Shown in pieces: positions 29,037 through 38,294 of a stretch of DNA of 41,029 bases. The stretch comes from a virus. Every line of letters starts with the position of its first letter. Position 1 is the stretch's first letter. Where the stretch lies: IMG/VR virus record IMGVR_UViG_3300020171_000011, positions 1 through 41,029 of that record. One strand, 5' to 3'. The notes beneath the pieces are model-generated. The model made no database searches and had not been told where the DNA came from. It worked only from the letters and a program-made list of their open reading frames with translations. Made by a program: the position numbers and the translations under genes.

Positions 29037-29474
29037 TCACGGTTTCGTCCACAGTATCTGCGCAGTGATGCTTCCTGTCGCTCCGAGTCCTGAGCCTCCG
29101 AGGTATAATGGCCCGAGTATTGATGCGCGCGCATACACGCTCTGGTTAGTCACCTGCGTGTCCTGGGTGAGTATCCGAGGATAATATGTCGCGGTGTTCA
29201 GTCCGGACGGCAACGGCACAATCTGCAATAAGACCTCATTCGTCCCGGACACAAGTATCCATGCCGAGCCGTTTGCGATCACGTTTGTTGTCAGCACTAC
29301 TTTCTCGATATGTCCTGCGATACCTTGACTTGAATATACACTCTGCGCGGTATTGCTGCCTGTAGCTACGATAGTCAGTTGATTGAGTTCTATTCCTCCG
29401 CGCTCTATCTCGTTCTGCCAATATACATTTGTGAGCGTCTCAGTCACTTGGTCGGATTGTTCAGGCATAAGCAT
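29037..29474 (-). CDS. Virion structural protein, paralogue of 25300-25668 (145 aa)
   Basis: An extra 25-residue helical N-terminus (MPEQSDQVTETLTNVYWQNEIERGG) precedes the shared beta domain: IVATGSNTAQSVYSS, IEKVVLTTNVIANGSAWILVSGTNEVLL, ATYYPRIL, YARASILGPLYLGGSGLGATGSITAQILW. Two versions of one structural protein flank the capsid genes. A second ATG at residue 3 is an alternative start. Probably head-associated. Confidence 0.7.
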   Translation of the reverse strand: MLMPEQSDQVTETLTNVYWQNEIERGGIELNQLTIVATGSNTAQSVYSSQGIAGHIEKVVLTTNVIANGSAWILVSGTNEVLLQIVPLPSGLNTATYYPRILTQDTQVTNQSVYARASILGPLYLGGSGLGATGSITAQILWTKP

Positions 29475-32400
29475 CAGGTTGATGTAATATTGTAAAATTA
29501 TATAATGCGATTTGCGCGCCGGTTGCTGTCGCGTTGTATCCGCGCCTGCACCATAGGGATGTTGCGGTATTCTGTGATAGGAGATTGCCGAGTCCGGCGT
29601 ATATATTTGTTAGGTTTATTGCTAACGAGTATGATGATGAATTGCTGCATGTGTCCGTCCTGTTGCCGAGCGTCCCGTTTATTTTAATCTGTACCTGTCC
29701 GCTTCCGCTTCCGACATTTGTGCAGTTATAAAGCGGAACTGTCGGGTATTGCCCTGTCGCGTTCACCCATAACCACGACGTATTTGTCGGAGGGTTTCTC
29801 ATGTCGAATTTCGGCGCGTAGTTTGCGATGCTTATTCCTGTTCCGAGTGTGCAGTTGACGTTTCCCTGCACAGTCCCGTTCACTAATAATATCAGCCAGT
29901 CCGAGTTTGCGCTATAAGCACCTTCCTCGTTTCTGGTTAATAGAAGCCTGTCTTTTCCACGGTTGTATTCGCTTGTTATTTCACTTGCGCTCAAAGACCT
30001 GTTGTAGATGCGGACTTCATCGATTGTGCCGTTGAATGGTACATTTGAACCACCAACACGATTTCCAATTTTGATAACCGATTCATTAACAAAGTTACTG
30101 ATAGTTCCAGAAGTTATTGGAACTAAATACATAACACCATTATATATGATTGTTGCATTTGTTGAGTTTAATGTCAGACCAACCATACTCCATGTGTTGG
30201 CTGGAATATTTGCGGTATAATTTGCAATAATACCGCCTTTTATAAAAATATCATCATTATTTTCTATCTCTAATTCTACACCATAGTTAGTCATAAGACT
30301 TGTAACTACTGCACCTTCGGAAGATGTAAGAAAACCAGCACCACGTTTTATCCACGCAGTAATTGTTATTCCATTGAATCCAAGTGTATCTAAATCAGTA
30401 AGTACATAATCATTTGTTCCGTCAAACTGCAACCCGTTTCCGAACTTTCCGCTTGTTGTCCATCCGCTGCTTCCGTTGTCTATGCCTAAATTCATGTTTG
30501 TAAGTATGCCGTCATTGTTAAATCCGCTTCTGTCGTTTGTGACTGGAGTTGCATTGTTTGAGTAACCCTCTTCAAATGGCATGCAAAGTACCATATTTGA
30601 TATAACCCCTGTAGTGCAGGTGTCTGTATATCCGATTGCATTGTCCTGTTTCCACGCCCTGTTCTGTGAGTCTATCCTTCTGTATGCAACCCAGTTGAAA
30701 TTATTGTTTGTCGAATATCCTAAAGCTGTCAGGTTTATTAAAGGCGTGTCCATCACGCTCATTGATTTAGCAGATGTGCAGTTCAAAAGGGTTAAATTCC
30801 CGTTTCCCAAATAATTGTTTGTCGCAACGCAAGTGATGTTAGAGACATAATCCGAATTTGTGGTGTTGAATATCACATTTGTCCCGTTATAGACATAAGT
30901 CGGAGTCAAGCTGATTGTCTTGTTCAGTTCGGGTATGTCGTAGATTAAAGACCTGTTTGTATTGCTCCAGATGTCGAATGTGCAGGCAGAACTGCTTAAG
31001 TTAGTGATTGTGTTCAGTCTGTATTTGCCGTTGTTGAACTGGTTGAGTATTTCAGAGGCGTTGAGTGCTCGGTTGTAAATCTTCACTTCATCGATTGTGC
31101 CGTTTGTTCGATTATTAGATTGAAAATTAGTGGAAAATCTTAAAGGTGCTACTGGTAAAGACATACCACCCTTACTTAAATTCAAAGCGGTTGTAGATAC
31201 GGCAACACCATTTTTATAAATGGTTGAATGAGTATAATTTATAACCTGAGCAAAAAATACCCATTGTCCTATAGTATAAAATGATGAAACTGAAGGTCCT
31301 GCCCATGTTCCGTCGTTATAACGATAGTGACAAGAAAACTGACCTAGAGTACTCGTTAATCTACATCCATTTTCCCAACCGAAAGTAACAACACCACCAT
31401 ATTGATTTTGGTTTACATCAAACCCGTTAATTTTAAACCAACCTGATATAGTAGTATAATTCGAAATATTCAATGATGGAGTAAGTGAACGTTCAACATG
31501 ATCATCCACGCCGTCAAACTGCAACGCTCCGCTTATATTACCAGATGTGTTCCACCCGCTTGTTGCATTACCTACGGTGTTCATATTCGTAAGTGTTCCG
31601 TGGTTCTCATACCTGCTTCCGTCATGCGCAATAGAGTATCCAGTTCCGTCATCGAAGCTCCAGTAACCAACAAGAGAAGTGTCGGTGTCATTCTGGGTAG
31701 TGATTGTGCAGTCTGCTGTCCTTAGATTGCTTACATATCCATAGGTTTGGTTCTCGCCTACTACAACATTCAAATTGCCGTTCTTTGTAAGCTGAATAAT
31801 AGTTGAGCCAGTGCCGAAGTACATTATGAATTTGCTCGGCTCAGCGTCCATCTTCACATAGACCTCGAAGTCCTTATATGTGCCTTTATCTAACTTAGAG
31901 AAAGATAAAGAATAAGCAGCATCATATTTCTCTACTTCTTGGTATCTTGTGACTTTATCAATTACAGATTCGTTAGTGTCCTTATCAATCTTATATGTTG
32001 TGTCTGTTTTTGTGACGTTTTTAATCACGTATGCGTCTTTAACTGTCAAGTCCTTACTTGCGACTTCAGTCCATAAAGATTTATTGTCTGTAGCGTCTCT
32101 GTATTTGATGTATGACTCTGCTTTGATAGGCTTGTCGAATGAAAATCCGAGATACTTTGTTCCATTTTTGTCTGTGCCTTGCTGCTGAAAAGTTCCTTTA
32201 TAGCTCATATAATATGACGTCGTGTTATCTCCGTTGTCAACTGTCCATTCATTTATAGAATCCGTGTCTATGCTGATTTGATATGGCGCTTCGGTCTGAA
32301 TCTCCACCGCGGAATATTTCGGCGCGCTCATTGTAACCTGCATCATCGGCGCTGCAGGCGCGACAGCCACTTCCTCCGGGTCGAAGAGCCTCACGTTGTA

Positions 32401-32970
32401 GGTCTCATCATTTGATGTCACGCGCCATTTAAGCGTCAGTTTCCCTCCTGTCAATAGTTTTGTCAGTTTCGCGTAATATGGCGCGCCATCCCATTCTATC
32501 TTCATGTTGCGCCCGAATTTCTCCGGGCTGGCCGCATCTCTTGCTCCGCCATCATACACCAGCTTCTGCGCTTCGTATTGGTATCTGAGCCCTGCACCGT
32601 TTATGACTTGGATTGTGTGCGCAATAGGAAATAGTTCTTTGTCAGTTATTGTTCCGTCGAATATATACGTATCTATGACTGTGGCCGCGCCCATCTTCGC
32701 CGTCCTGGTGATTGTCATGTGCGCGCCGTCATTCTCCTGCGTTACGCTCCTCGCGTTAGCAGTGATCCGTTTCGAGCCGTTGTATAATTTCGAATATTCT
32801 TTTCCGGATATTACCCAATGTCCGTTGGGATATGATTGTGATGATTCCCACACATAAAAAATTGTTGACGAATCTCCGACTGAAATCTTTACTTCTCCTG
32901 GAAGCATAATATAAATTGAAGTTAGCAAAATAACGAGCGTCAAGCTTCCCAGTACATATTTGTTAGCCAT
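29461..32970 (-). CDS. Membrane-anchored surface protein with two LamG/concanavalin-like domains (about 1,169 aa)
   Basis: From the ATG at 32970, with GGAGGATATG upstream, it starts MANKYVLGSLTLVILLTSIYIMLPG, a signal anchor. After a 400-residue N-terminal region of beta character come two LamG-type domains: SLVGYWSFDDGTGYSIAHDG to GTIDEVKIYNRALNASEIL (about 435-650) and MPFEEGYSNNATPVTNDRSG to GTIDEVRIYNRSLSASEI (about 790-1000). Such domains bind glycans. Many NxS/T sequons. Lying between portal and capsid genes it may be a virion glycan-binding protein or be displayed on the infected cell. The longer frame to 33054 lies inside the portal gene and is rejected. Confidence 0.7.
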   Translation of the reverse strand: MANKYVLGSLTLVILLTSIYIMLPGEVKISVGDSSTIFYVWESSQSYPNGHWVISGKEYSKLYNGSKRITANARSVTQENDGAHMTITRTAKMGAATVIDTYIFDGTITDKELFPIAHTIQVINGAGLRYQYEAQKLVYDGGARDAASPEKFGRNMKIEWDGAPYYAKLTKLLTGGKLTLKWRVTSNDETYNVRLFDPEEVAVAPAAPMMQVTMSAPKYSAVEIQTEAPYQISIDTDSINEWTVDNGDNTTSYYMSYKGTFQQQGTDKNGTKYLGFSFDKPIKAESYIKYRDATDNKSLWTEVASKDLTVKDAYVIKNVTKTDTTYKIDKDTNESVIDKVTRYQEVEKYDAAYSLSFSKLDKGTYKDFEVYVKMDAEPSKFIMYFGTGSTIIQLTKNGNLNVVVGENQTYGYVSNLRTADCTITTQNDTDTSLVGYWSFDDGTGYSIAHDGSRYENHGTLTNMNTVGNATSGWNTSGNISGALQFDGVDDHVERSLTPSLNISNYTTISGWFKINGFDVNQNQYGGVVTFGWENGCRLTSTLGQFSCHYRYNDGTWAGPSVSSFYTIGQWVFFAQVINYTHSTIYKNGVAVSTTALNLSKGGMSLPVAPLRFSTNFQSNNRTNGTIDEVKIYNRALNASEILNQFNNGKYRLNTITNLSSSACTFDIWSNTNRSLIYDIPELNKTISLTPTYVYNGTNVIFNTTNSDYVSNITCVATNNYLGNGNLTLLNCTSAKSMSVMDTPLINLTALGYSTNNNFNWVAYRRIDSQNRAWKQDNAIGYTDTCTTGVISNMVLCMPFEEGYSNNATPVTNDRSGFNNDGILTNMNLGIDNGSSGWTTSGKFGNGLQFDGTNDYVLTDLDTLGFNGITITAWIKRGAGFLTSSEGAVVTSLMTNYGVELEIENNDDIFIKGGIIANYTANIPANTWSMVGLTLNSTNATIIYNGVMYLVPITSGTISNFVNESVIKIGNRVGGSNVPFNGTIDEVRIYNRSLSASEITSEYNRGKDRLLLTRNEEGAYSANSDWLILLVNGTVQGNVNCTLGTGISIANYAPKFDMRNPPTNTSWLWVNATGQYPTVPLYNCTNVGSGSGQVQIKINGTLGNRTDTCSNSSSYSLAINLTNIYAGLGNLLSQNTATSLWCRRGYNATATGAQIALYNFTILHQPDAYA

Positions 32971-32989
32971 AAAGCATATCCTCCTTTTG

Positions 32990-34846
32990 TTATGAAAATA
33001 CATGACTCCAGCCGCACCTACAATTAACGTGTTTCGGTATTTGTCCCTTTGCATCCTCTATCTTAAATACTTTCCCCTGCATCGGCTCGCATATCTCGCA
33101 TATTCTGCTATCGTCGATTACTATCCAGCGAACCTTGTCGATGCCTTTATCCTGGAAGTCCTCGAGCAGGGCCTCTGATGTCGCCCGGACAGATTCTGTT
33201 CTTGCAATCATTTCTGCGCGGTGTTTGTCCACTCCGAGTTCGTCTGCGATTCTGTTTGTGAGTGTTGCGAGTGTTACATTATCCTTCATCCCATTCATCA
33301 TTATTCCGCGCAGTTTTTCGCGTCCGCGCTTGGATACGTCCACGTCCAGGAATTTATGCTGCTCCAGGAACTTGCTGATTCGTAAGAATAAAGGCGCAGG
33401 ATTTCGGGACGTCCACTCTGATATTGTCATGTCGTTTGTGTTTAAAATAGGTTTATTGTCACTGTCTGTATTCACTAGCGATGAAAAATCACCCGATACT
33501 GTTTTACCGTCCACAACATCGGAGTGTGTCACTGCGAATTGTGGAGGTTGCTGTGCTGCCGGCTGAGGCGCGAATGCCGGCGGCGCTTGTCCGGGAAGCG
33601 CTTCAGGCATATTAAGCATCGGCGCGATTTCTACACCCAGTATCTTTGCGATGCGCTCCTCTAATACAGTTTTCATTGGCAGCGATACGAGGCACATGAG
33701 CATTGTGATCCTTTCGACTTCCTTCCATTTGTCATCTTCGCTCTGCGGCTCCCAGTCAATCTCGACGTTTCCTTTAATATTGTGCAGCTTCAGAAGCGGC
33801 TTAAATATGTCTTCTTCAATTACGTTCTCTGCCAGGAGCCTTATCGAGTCGATTCTGCGCATCCATGCCTCGAGCTGCACTGTTGCGAGCCCTTCCGGGA
33901 CTGAGCCGCGCCCGAGCAGTACGATTGGGGTCTCCAGGCCATAAACCAACTGGTTCTCGAAGTGTTCATTAAATGGCGCGAAGTTCATCAGTTTCCCGGC
34001 AAAGTCTATTGTCTGGATGTCTACGCGATGGTCAGTCACCCATTCGGTTTTGTCTTTCAGATAGTATAAGTCATTTGCGAATGCGGAGACGTCGTCTGAT
34101 GTCGCTGGCTCCCCAATAGTTCCGAGTTTGACATGTATCGGCGCGTTTGCCTTGCGGTCCATCAGCGTCATCATTGAGCGTTCCATGTTCAACTTTGTCT
34201 CGATGATCTTGACCAGCGGCGATATTATTGAATATCCGTATGCGCAGTCACCGACCACATTATATTTATAATGCGCAATCTCATTCGATGAAAATTGGAT
34301 CTTGTCTCCGCGCTTTCTGCTCTGTGTGAATCCTATAATATGACCGAACTTGTCGCGCCGCACATACATATATTTCGGAGTCAGCGTCTTCAGTTCGAGT
34401 ATGTCTGTTGCTGGCTTTATGATCAGCATTCCGTTCTTGGCGCGCTCCTCATCAGTCACTATCTCTGTGAAGCTGTTTCCGAATATCATTAAATCTTTGA
34501 CCACGTTGCGCAGATATAAATCGAAGTTCATCTTATGCATGAATTCCTCGCATAGTTTCTTTGCGAACAGATTGTCTGTCTTTATTGAGAATTCCGAACC
34601 AACGACCATATCCACGGTCTTGTTTATCGCGCCCTGTACGAGAGGCACGTTCTTATATATTTCTTCAAGCGTTTCGAAGTCGGATGGATGCGGCTCTCCG
34701 ACATCTTTGTTGAAGCCTTTTGGCAGGTCGATAGTTGCTTTCGCAGTTTCAGAAATAGTGGATTTCGCAATTGCAGGCGCGCTTTGTTTAACTTCTGTGA
34801 TTATTGGTTTGCCTGAATTCTTCCTCCAAAAAAAAGGGAATGCCAT
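32990..34846 (-). CDS. Portal protein fused to a MuF head-morphogenesis domain (about 618 aa)
   Basis: Residues 1-420 match HK97/SPP1-type portals: VPLVQGAINKTVDMVVG, FAKKLCEEFMHKMNFD, LYLRNVVKDLMIFGNSFTEIV, FSSNEIAHYKYNVVGDCAYGYSIISPLVKII and the tunnel region VLLGRGSVPEGLATVQLEAWMRRID. A Pro/Gln-rich linker (about 430-470) leads to a MuF domain: HRAEMIARTESVRATSEALLEDF, RWIVIDDSRICEICEPMQGKVF, HVNCRCGW. The portal forms the DNA gate; MuF proteins are minor capsid or cargo proteins. The start at 34846 (MAFPFFW) is chosen; the frame is open to 34921. Confidence 0.85.
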   Translation of the reverse strand: MAFPFFWRKNSGKPIITEVKQSAPAIAKSTISETAKATIDLPKGFNKDVGEPHPSDFETLEEIYKNVPLVQGAINKTVDMVVGSEFSIKTDNLFAKKLCEEFMHKMNFDLYLRNVVKDLMIFGNSFTEIVTDEERAKNGMLIIKPATDILELKTLTPKYMYVRRDKFGHIIGFTQSRKRGDKIQFSSNEIAHYKYNVVGDCAYGYSIISPLVKIIETKLNMERSMMTLMDRKANAPIHVKLGTIGEPATSDDVSAFANDLYYLKDKTEWVTDHRVDIQTIDFAGKLMNFAPFNEHFENQLVYGLETPIVLLGRGSVPEGLATVQLEAWMRRIDSIRLLAENVIEEDIFKPLLKLHNIKGNVEIDWEPQSEDDKWKEVERITMLMCLVSLPMKTVLEERIAKILGVEIAPMLNMPEALPGQAPPAFAPQPAAQQPPQFAVTHSDVVDGKTVSGDFSSLVNTDSDNKPILNTNDMTISEWTSRNPAPLFLRISKFLEQHKFLDVDVSKRGREKLRGIMMNGMKDNVTLATLTNRIADELGVDKHRAEMIARTESVRATSEALLEDFQDKGIDKVRWIVIDDSRICEICEPMQGKVFKIEDAKGQIPKHVNCRCGWSHVFS

Positions 34847-34918
34847 TATGAAATTGAAATGAGCGCCGCTGGTCGAGATATATGCAATCAATGTGTAATA
34901 CATATATGTTCGAGGTTG

Positions 34919-34928
34919 CATATAAAGG
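34919..34928 (-). promoter_or_regulatory. TATA-like box between terminase and portal genes
   Basis: AAACCTTTATATGC on the minus strand in the only gap (about 100 bases) within the packaging genes. Start of transcription would fall near 34900, ahead of the portal ATG at 34846. Confidence 0.4.
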
Positions 34929-34950
34929 TTTCTGCTGTTTTAAAATAATA

Positions 34951-36165
34951 TTAACGTCCTGCAATCGCGAATTTCCTGCGCGGTTTGCCTCCCATGCAGG
35001 CATATCTGGCGGCATCACAGCAGTGGTCATTTATCTTCAAAGGCACTTCTTTGACTGTTTTATCGTCCTTATTGTCCTCATATCGGTATGTTTCGAGCTC
35101 CCTGATGAAATTTGCGCACCTCGGACTGATTAAAATCGTATTCATGCGCAGGCGTTCTGTCACCGAGCGTATGCCTATCTCTACATCGTTGTTGGCCGGC
35201 ATGACTGTCAGCCCTGCGCGCCTCATTGCTGCTATCAGTGCGATGCTTGAAGGATCGCAATAAAACACATCGACTTTATGGCGTTTGTTCGCTTCGAATG
35301 CCGCCTCGACGATGTCCTCATCCGTCAGTCCGCTTTGGTAGAATTCCTCTGCTGCATAGAAGTTGTTGTCATGGTCTACATCGAAGAATACGAATGCTGT
35401 AGGATTGGTGAAACCCTGATCAATGCCCACGATACGGTATTTGTGCGGATTGAGTGGTTTCTCCGATATATGGCGCGCGCGGGAGAAGTCCTTATATACC
35501 ATCCCTGAGAAGCTGATGAATTGCGCCTCGAGTTCCTGGGCGAAGAACTCTGCAGAATACATTGTCTTTAATCGTTCTATCTCCTCCTTTGGAAAGTAGG
35601 GGTTGTCGAAGCTGCGGAAGGCCACAACATCATAGTCTTTGTTCCCGGCGTTGAATGGCTCGTATATATCCGTATATACGAAGTTCCGGCCTTTCGGCGT
35701 TGTTGCAACGAATCCGCATCCCTGCTTCTGCGCGATTCTGCCGAGAAGGATAATGTATGCGTCACGCTTCATAATTGCAAGTTCGTCTGCGAAGAACCAG
35801 TGCAGGTCCAGCCCTCTCAGTCTCTCCGGATCGTCTGCTGTTCTGAATAGTATTTCTGAGCCATTGACGAATGTCGCGCGCATCTCTGAGTGGTTGAATT
35901 CCTTTAAGGCCTCCTTTGGGCAGAATTTAAAGAATTCTGGCAGCACTACGTCGCGCAGCATAGGATATGTCGGGGACAGGACGCATCCTCTGTTCGGTGT
36001 CTTAAATGTCTTCCATCCCACGCATGCGAGCTTGATGCCTTCGTTTACTCCTGCGAGTGTCTTTCCCCCTCTAATCCCGGCGAGCATCAACCTTATTCTC
36101 GCGCTACTGTTGTGAAATTTACGTTGAAATTCATGCGGAGAATATTTAATAACTATTTCAACCAT
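34951..36165 (-). CDS. Terminase large subunit (404 aa)
   Basis: ATPase domain: GIRGGKT at 30-36 is the Walker A box and LHWFFADELAIM gives Walker B D127/E128. Nuclease domain: GIDQGF with D249, VFYCDPSS with D304 and HCCDAARYA near 387 supply the three acidic metal ligands of the RNaseH-like fold. The protein pumps DNA into proheads and cuts it. At 404 residues it is compact. The 24-base gap to the small subunit and the order TerS-TerL-portal are canonical. Confidence 0.92.
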   Translation of the reverse strand: MVEIVIKYSPHEFQRKFHNSSARIRLMLAGIRGGKTLAGVNEGIKLACVGWKTFKTPNRGCVLSPTYPMLRDVVLPEFFKFCPKEALKEFNHSEMRATFVNGSEILFRTADDPERLRGLDLHWFFADELAIMKRDAYIILLGRIAQKQGCGFVATTPKGRNFVYTDIYEPFNAGNKDYDVVAFRSFDNPYFPKEEIERLKTMYSAEFFAQELEAQFISFSGMVYKDFSRARHISEKPLNPHKYRIVGIDQGFTNPTAFVFFDVDHDNNFYAAEEFYQSGLTDEDIVEAAFEANKRHKVDVFYCDPSSIALIAAMRRAGLTVMPANNDVEIGIRSVTERLRMNTILISPRCANFIRELETYRYEDNKDDKTVKEVPLKINDHCCDAARYACMGGKPRRKFAIAGR

Positions 36166-36191
36166 TGCGCAACACCTTTAAATCAAAAAGT

Positions 36192-36608
36192 CTATGGTGG
36201 TTTTTGGGTGTTATCAGTTCCATCGTCCCACTTCAGTATTATTACATTGTCTGTCTTGATTATATTGTTCTGCTGAATGTATAAATCAGGACGCAATACT
36301 TTCACAAAGTCGCGGTGTATCCCCCATATATCCGGCAGAATCTTCGCTTCTCCTGTCTGTTGATATTTCTTCCATAGTTCGCGTATTATCTCCTGTTTGG
36401 CTGCTGCGCATTCAGCGATAACGGATTCGATGTTTTTAACATTTTTAATTATTGTATTTCGGTTGACTTTAAGGTCGCGCGCAACAGTCAAAGGTGTTAC
36501 TCCGAGCCCTTCAGCTATCTCCTCATGCGTCAATCCATGCATCGCAAGCCGGAGCACATCATTGCGCCGCTTGTTCTGCAGCGCTTTCTTTTCGGGCGTT
36601 AATATCAT
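36192..36608 (-). CDS. Terminase small subunit-like HTH protein (138 aa)
   Basis: LRLAMHGLTHEEIAEGLGVTPLTVARDLKVNRNTII (about 20-55) is a helix-turn-helix; KNVKNIESVIAECAAAKQEIIRELWKKYQQTG supplies the helical oligomerisation region. This architecture and its place directly before the large subunit identify a TerS, which recognises viral DNA for packaging. It overlaps the end of the methyltransferase gene by 50 bases. Confidence 0.75.
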   Translation of the reverse strand: MILTPEKKALQNKRRNDVLRLAMHGLTHEEIAEGLGVTPLTVARDLKVNRNTIIKNVKNIESVIAECAAAKQEIIRELWKKYQQTGEAKILPDIWGIHRDFVKVLRPDLYIQQNNIIKTDNVIILKWDDGTDNTQKPP

Positions 36609-37737
36609 TCTCTATCTTGACTCCTTTCTTTCCGGTTAAAATTTCCCAACGTTCTATGATGACTGAACAGTATAAGGGGTCTATTTCCATTCCATAACAG
36701 GAATGGTTAGTTTGTTCACAAGCTATCAATGTTGTGCCGCTTCCCAAAAAAATATCCAGTACGCGTTGGTCTTTATCTATTGCGTTTTGTATAAATTCAG
36801 AAAACATTTTTACAGGTTTTGGACATGTGTGAATACCTGCAGGTCCATCTAATATTTTTATTGAATCATCCAAGATGTAGTCAAAATTAAACTGATTTTT
36901 AAATCGCCCCCACATCATTATTGGCTCTGTGTTGCGAAAGCGACTATTCTTTCCTCCTGAGTGTTTATTTTTAACTACCCAGTAGAATGTATCATATGGG
37001 TTTTTATTAAACCAAAACTTATTATACGACCATCCTGTGAATATAATTAACTGATTACATATCGATTTGATTATATTGAACCAATCATCACAAAAATGTT
37101 CATATAATTCACCCCCCTCATCTTTGTGGCTATTATAATTAAAACCTATACCATACGGTGGGTCAGTAATAACCATATCCGCTTTCTTTCCGTCCATGAG
37201 CTTCTCGACATCCTCGCGCTTTGTCGAGTCTCCGCACATCACTCTATGCGCGCCGAGTTGCCATATCTCACCTGCCTTTATATCATATTTCGGTTTCGCG
37301 AGCGCGGCATCGGCATCGAAGTCCTCGTCTTTAAGTTCTTTGTTAAGTATCTTCGCGATTTCTGAATCTTCGAATCCGGTCAGCGCGAGAAGCGTGGCAT
37401 CCTTTGCCTCGATTTCCTTTATTAGAAGGTCTATTTTATCATCTTCCCACTCACCGTTTACTTTATTGAGCGCGATGTTTAATGCCTTTTCCTTTGTCTC
37501 GTCCATATCAACTACAACGACATCGTATTCTTCGTCAGCATGACCTGTTTCGATGAGAGCGCGCAGTCTTTGATTGCCACCTACGACGTTGCCGGTATTC
37601 TTATTCCATATGATTGGTTCGACATACCCAAATTCGCTTAAAGATGCCTTTAACTTTGACAGCATGAAGGGAGTTATCTTTCGCGGATTATACGGCGCGG
37701 TTCTAAGTTCGCTTAATTTCTTTTTAATTATTTCCAT
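36559..37737 (-). CDS. ParB/Srx-domain protein fused to a DNA N4/N6 methyltransferase (392 aa)
   Basis: N-terminus (about 5-115) is a ParB/Srx domain: LRTAPYNPRKIT, EFGYVEPIIWN, VVGGNQRLRALIETG. C-terminus is an N6-adenine or N4-cytosine methyltransferase of the order DPPY first: MVITDPPYG (D192-G196) and DIFLGSGTTLIACE with CYGMEIDP (SAM site) near 335-360. Such fusions are common in phages and act as solitary methyltransferases against host restriction or in marking DNA. No restriction enzyme is present. Target sequence unknown. Confidence 0.85.
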   Translation of the reverse strand: MEIIKKKLSELRTAPYNPRKITPFMLSKLKASLSEFGYVEPIIWNKNTGNVVGGNQRLRALIETGHADEEYDVVVVDMDETKEKALNIALNKVNGEWEDDKIDLLIKEIEAKDATLLALTGFEDSEIAKILNKELKDEDFDADAALAKPKYDIKAGEIWQLGAHRVMCGDSTKREDVEKLMDGKKADMVITDPPYGIGFNYNSHKDEGGELYEHFCDDWFNIIKSICNQLIIFTGWSYNKFWFNKNPYDTFYWVVKNKHSGGKNSRFRNTEPIMMWGRFKNQFNFDYILDDSIKILDGPAGIHTCPKPVKMFSEFIQNAIDKDQRVLDIFLGSGTTLIACEQTNHSCYGMEIDPLYCSVIIERWEILTGKKGVKIENDINARKESAAEQAAQ

Positions 37738-37741
37738 TTAA

Positions 37742-38104
37742 TCATCCTTTAATGTATTTCTCGCGAAATTCTCCGAGGGTTATGCGTTCTATATTGACTT
37801 TGTTGCTTTTGCCGTTCTTCTCGCGCGTGACAATATAATAATCTATTTGGACTTCGGATAAGTTCGACCAGTCGCAAAACTGCGCGTATTGCTCGAGGTC
37901 GTGCTTGTTTGGCTTGAATTTGCCTTCTACGCGACCTTTAACTTCTACCGCGAAGGGCCCTAATGATTTACATTTGCTTCTTAATACTATGAAGTCCGGC
38001 GCTTTCTGGCTCACTGCGACTTTCAACACGTTATGCGCGCCGAATGCTTTGACGAGTTGTTTCTTGACGTGATATTCGTCCTCATATCCTCTGCGTTTAC
38101 TCAT
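37742..38104 (-). CDS. Hjc-like archaeal Holliday-junction resolvase (about 120 aa)
   Basis: KRRGYEDEYHVKKQLVKAFGAHNVLKVAVSQKAPDFIVLRS...PFAVEVKGR shows the archaeal Hjc layout of the PD-(D/E)xK nuclease fold: an early Arg/Gly-x-x-x-E in helix 1, a Ser before the catalytic Asp (PDFIV), and the E-V-K motif. QYAQFCDWSN follows, as in the family. Resolves branched DNA after replication or recombination so that the packaging motor can run. The ATG at 38104 with GGTG upstream is chosen over a GTG nine bases earlier. Confidence 0.75.
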   Translation of the reverse strand: MSKRRGYEDEYHVKKQLVKAFGAHNVLKVAVSQKAPDFIVLRSKCKSLGPFAVEVKGRVEGKFKPNKHDLEQYAQFCDWSNLSEVQIDYYIVTREKNGKSNKVNIERITLGEFREKYIKG

Positions 38105-38294
38105 CCTTAACACCTGATATCGGATAGTTTGATGATGCGCGCTTCAGCGTCATTGTCCGTGTCACGTCGCATTCAGGGCATTTGAGCGTCACGGTCTTCT
38201 CTGTCTCGCTTGGCCCGATTGTTGCGATGATGTGGAATGTGTGCGAGTCGCATGCGGCGCAGTTTGTCTTAAAGTCGTATTTAATTGTGTTCAT
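38097..38294 (-). CDS. Zinc-ribbon protein (65 aa)
   Basis: CAAC at about 12-15 and CPEC at about 39-42 with beta strands between (HIIATIGPSETEKTVTLK): a transcription-factor-S-like or rubredoxin-like ribbon. Overlaps the genes on both sides by a few bases. Could help transcription or binding of nucleic acid; no closer identification. Confidence 0.65.
   Translation of the reverse strand: MNTIKYDFKTNCAACDSHTFHIIATIGPSETEKTVTLKCPECDVTRTMTLKRASSNYPISGVKDE

Noticed and set aside
36559-37737. Restriction-modification system
   Set aside because: Only a methyltransferase with a ParB domain is present; no restriction endonuclease gene was seen beside it. The neighbouring nuclease is Hjc-like and matches a resolvase better.
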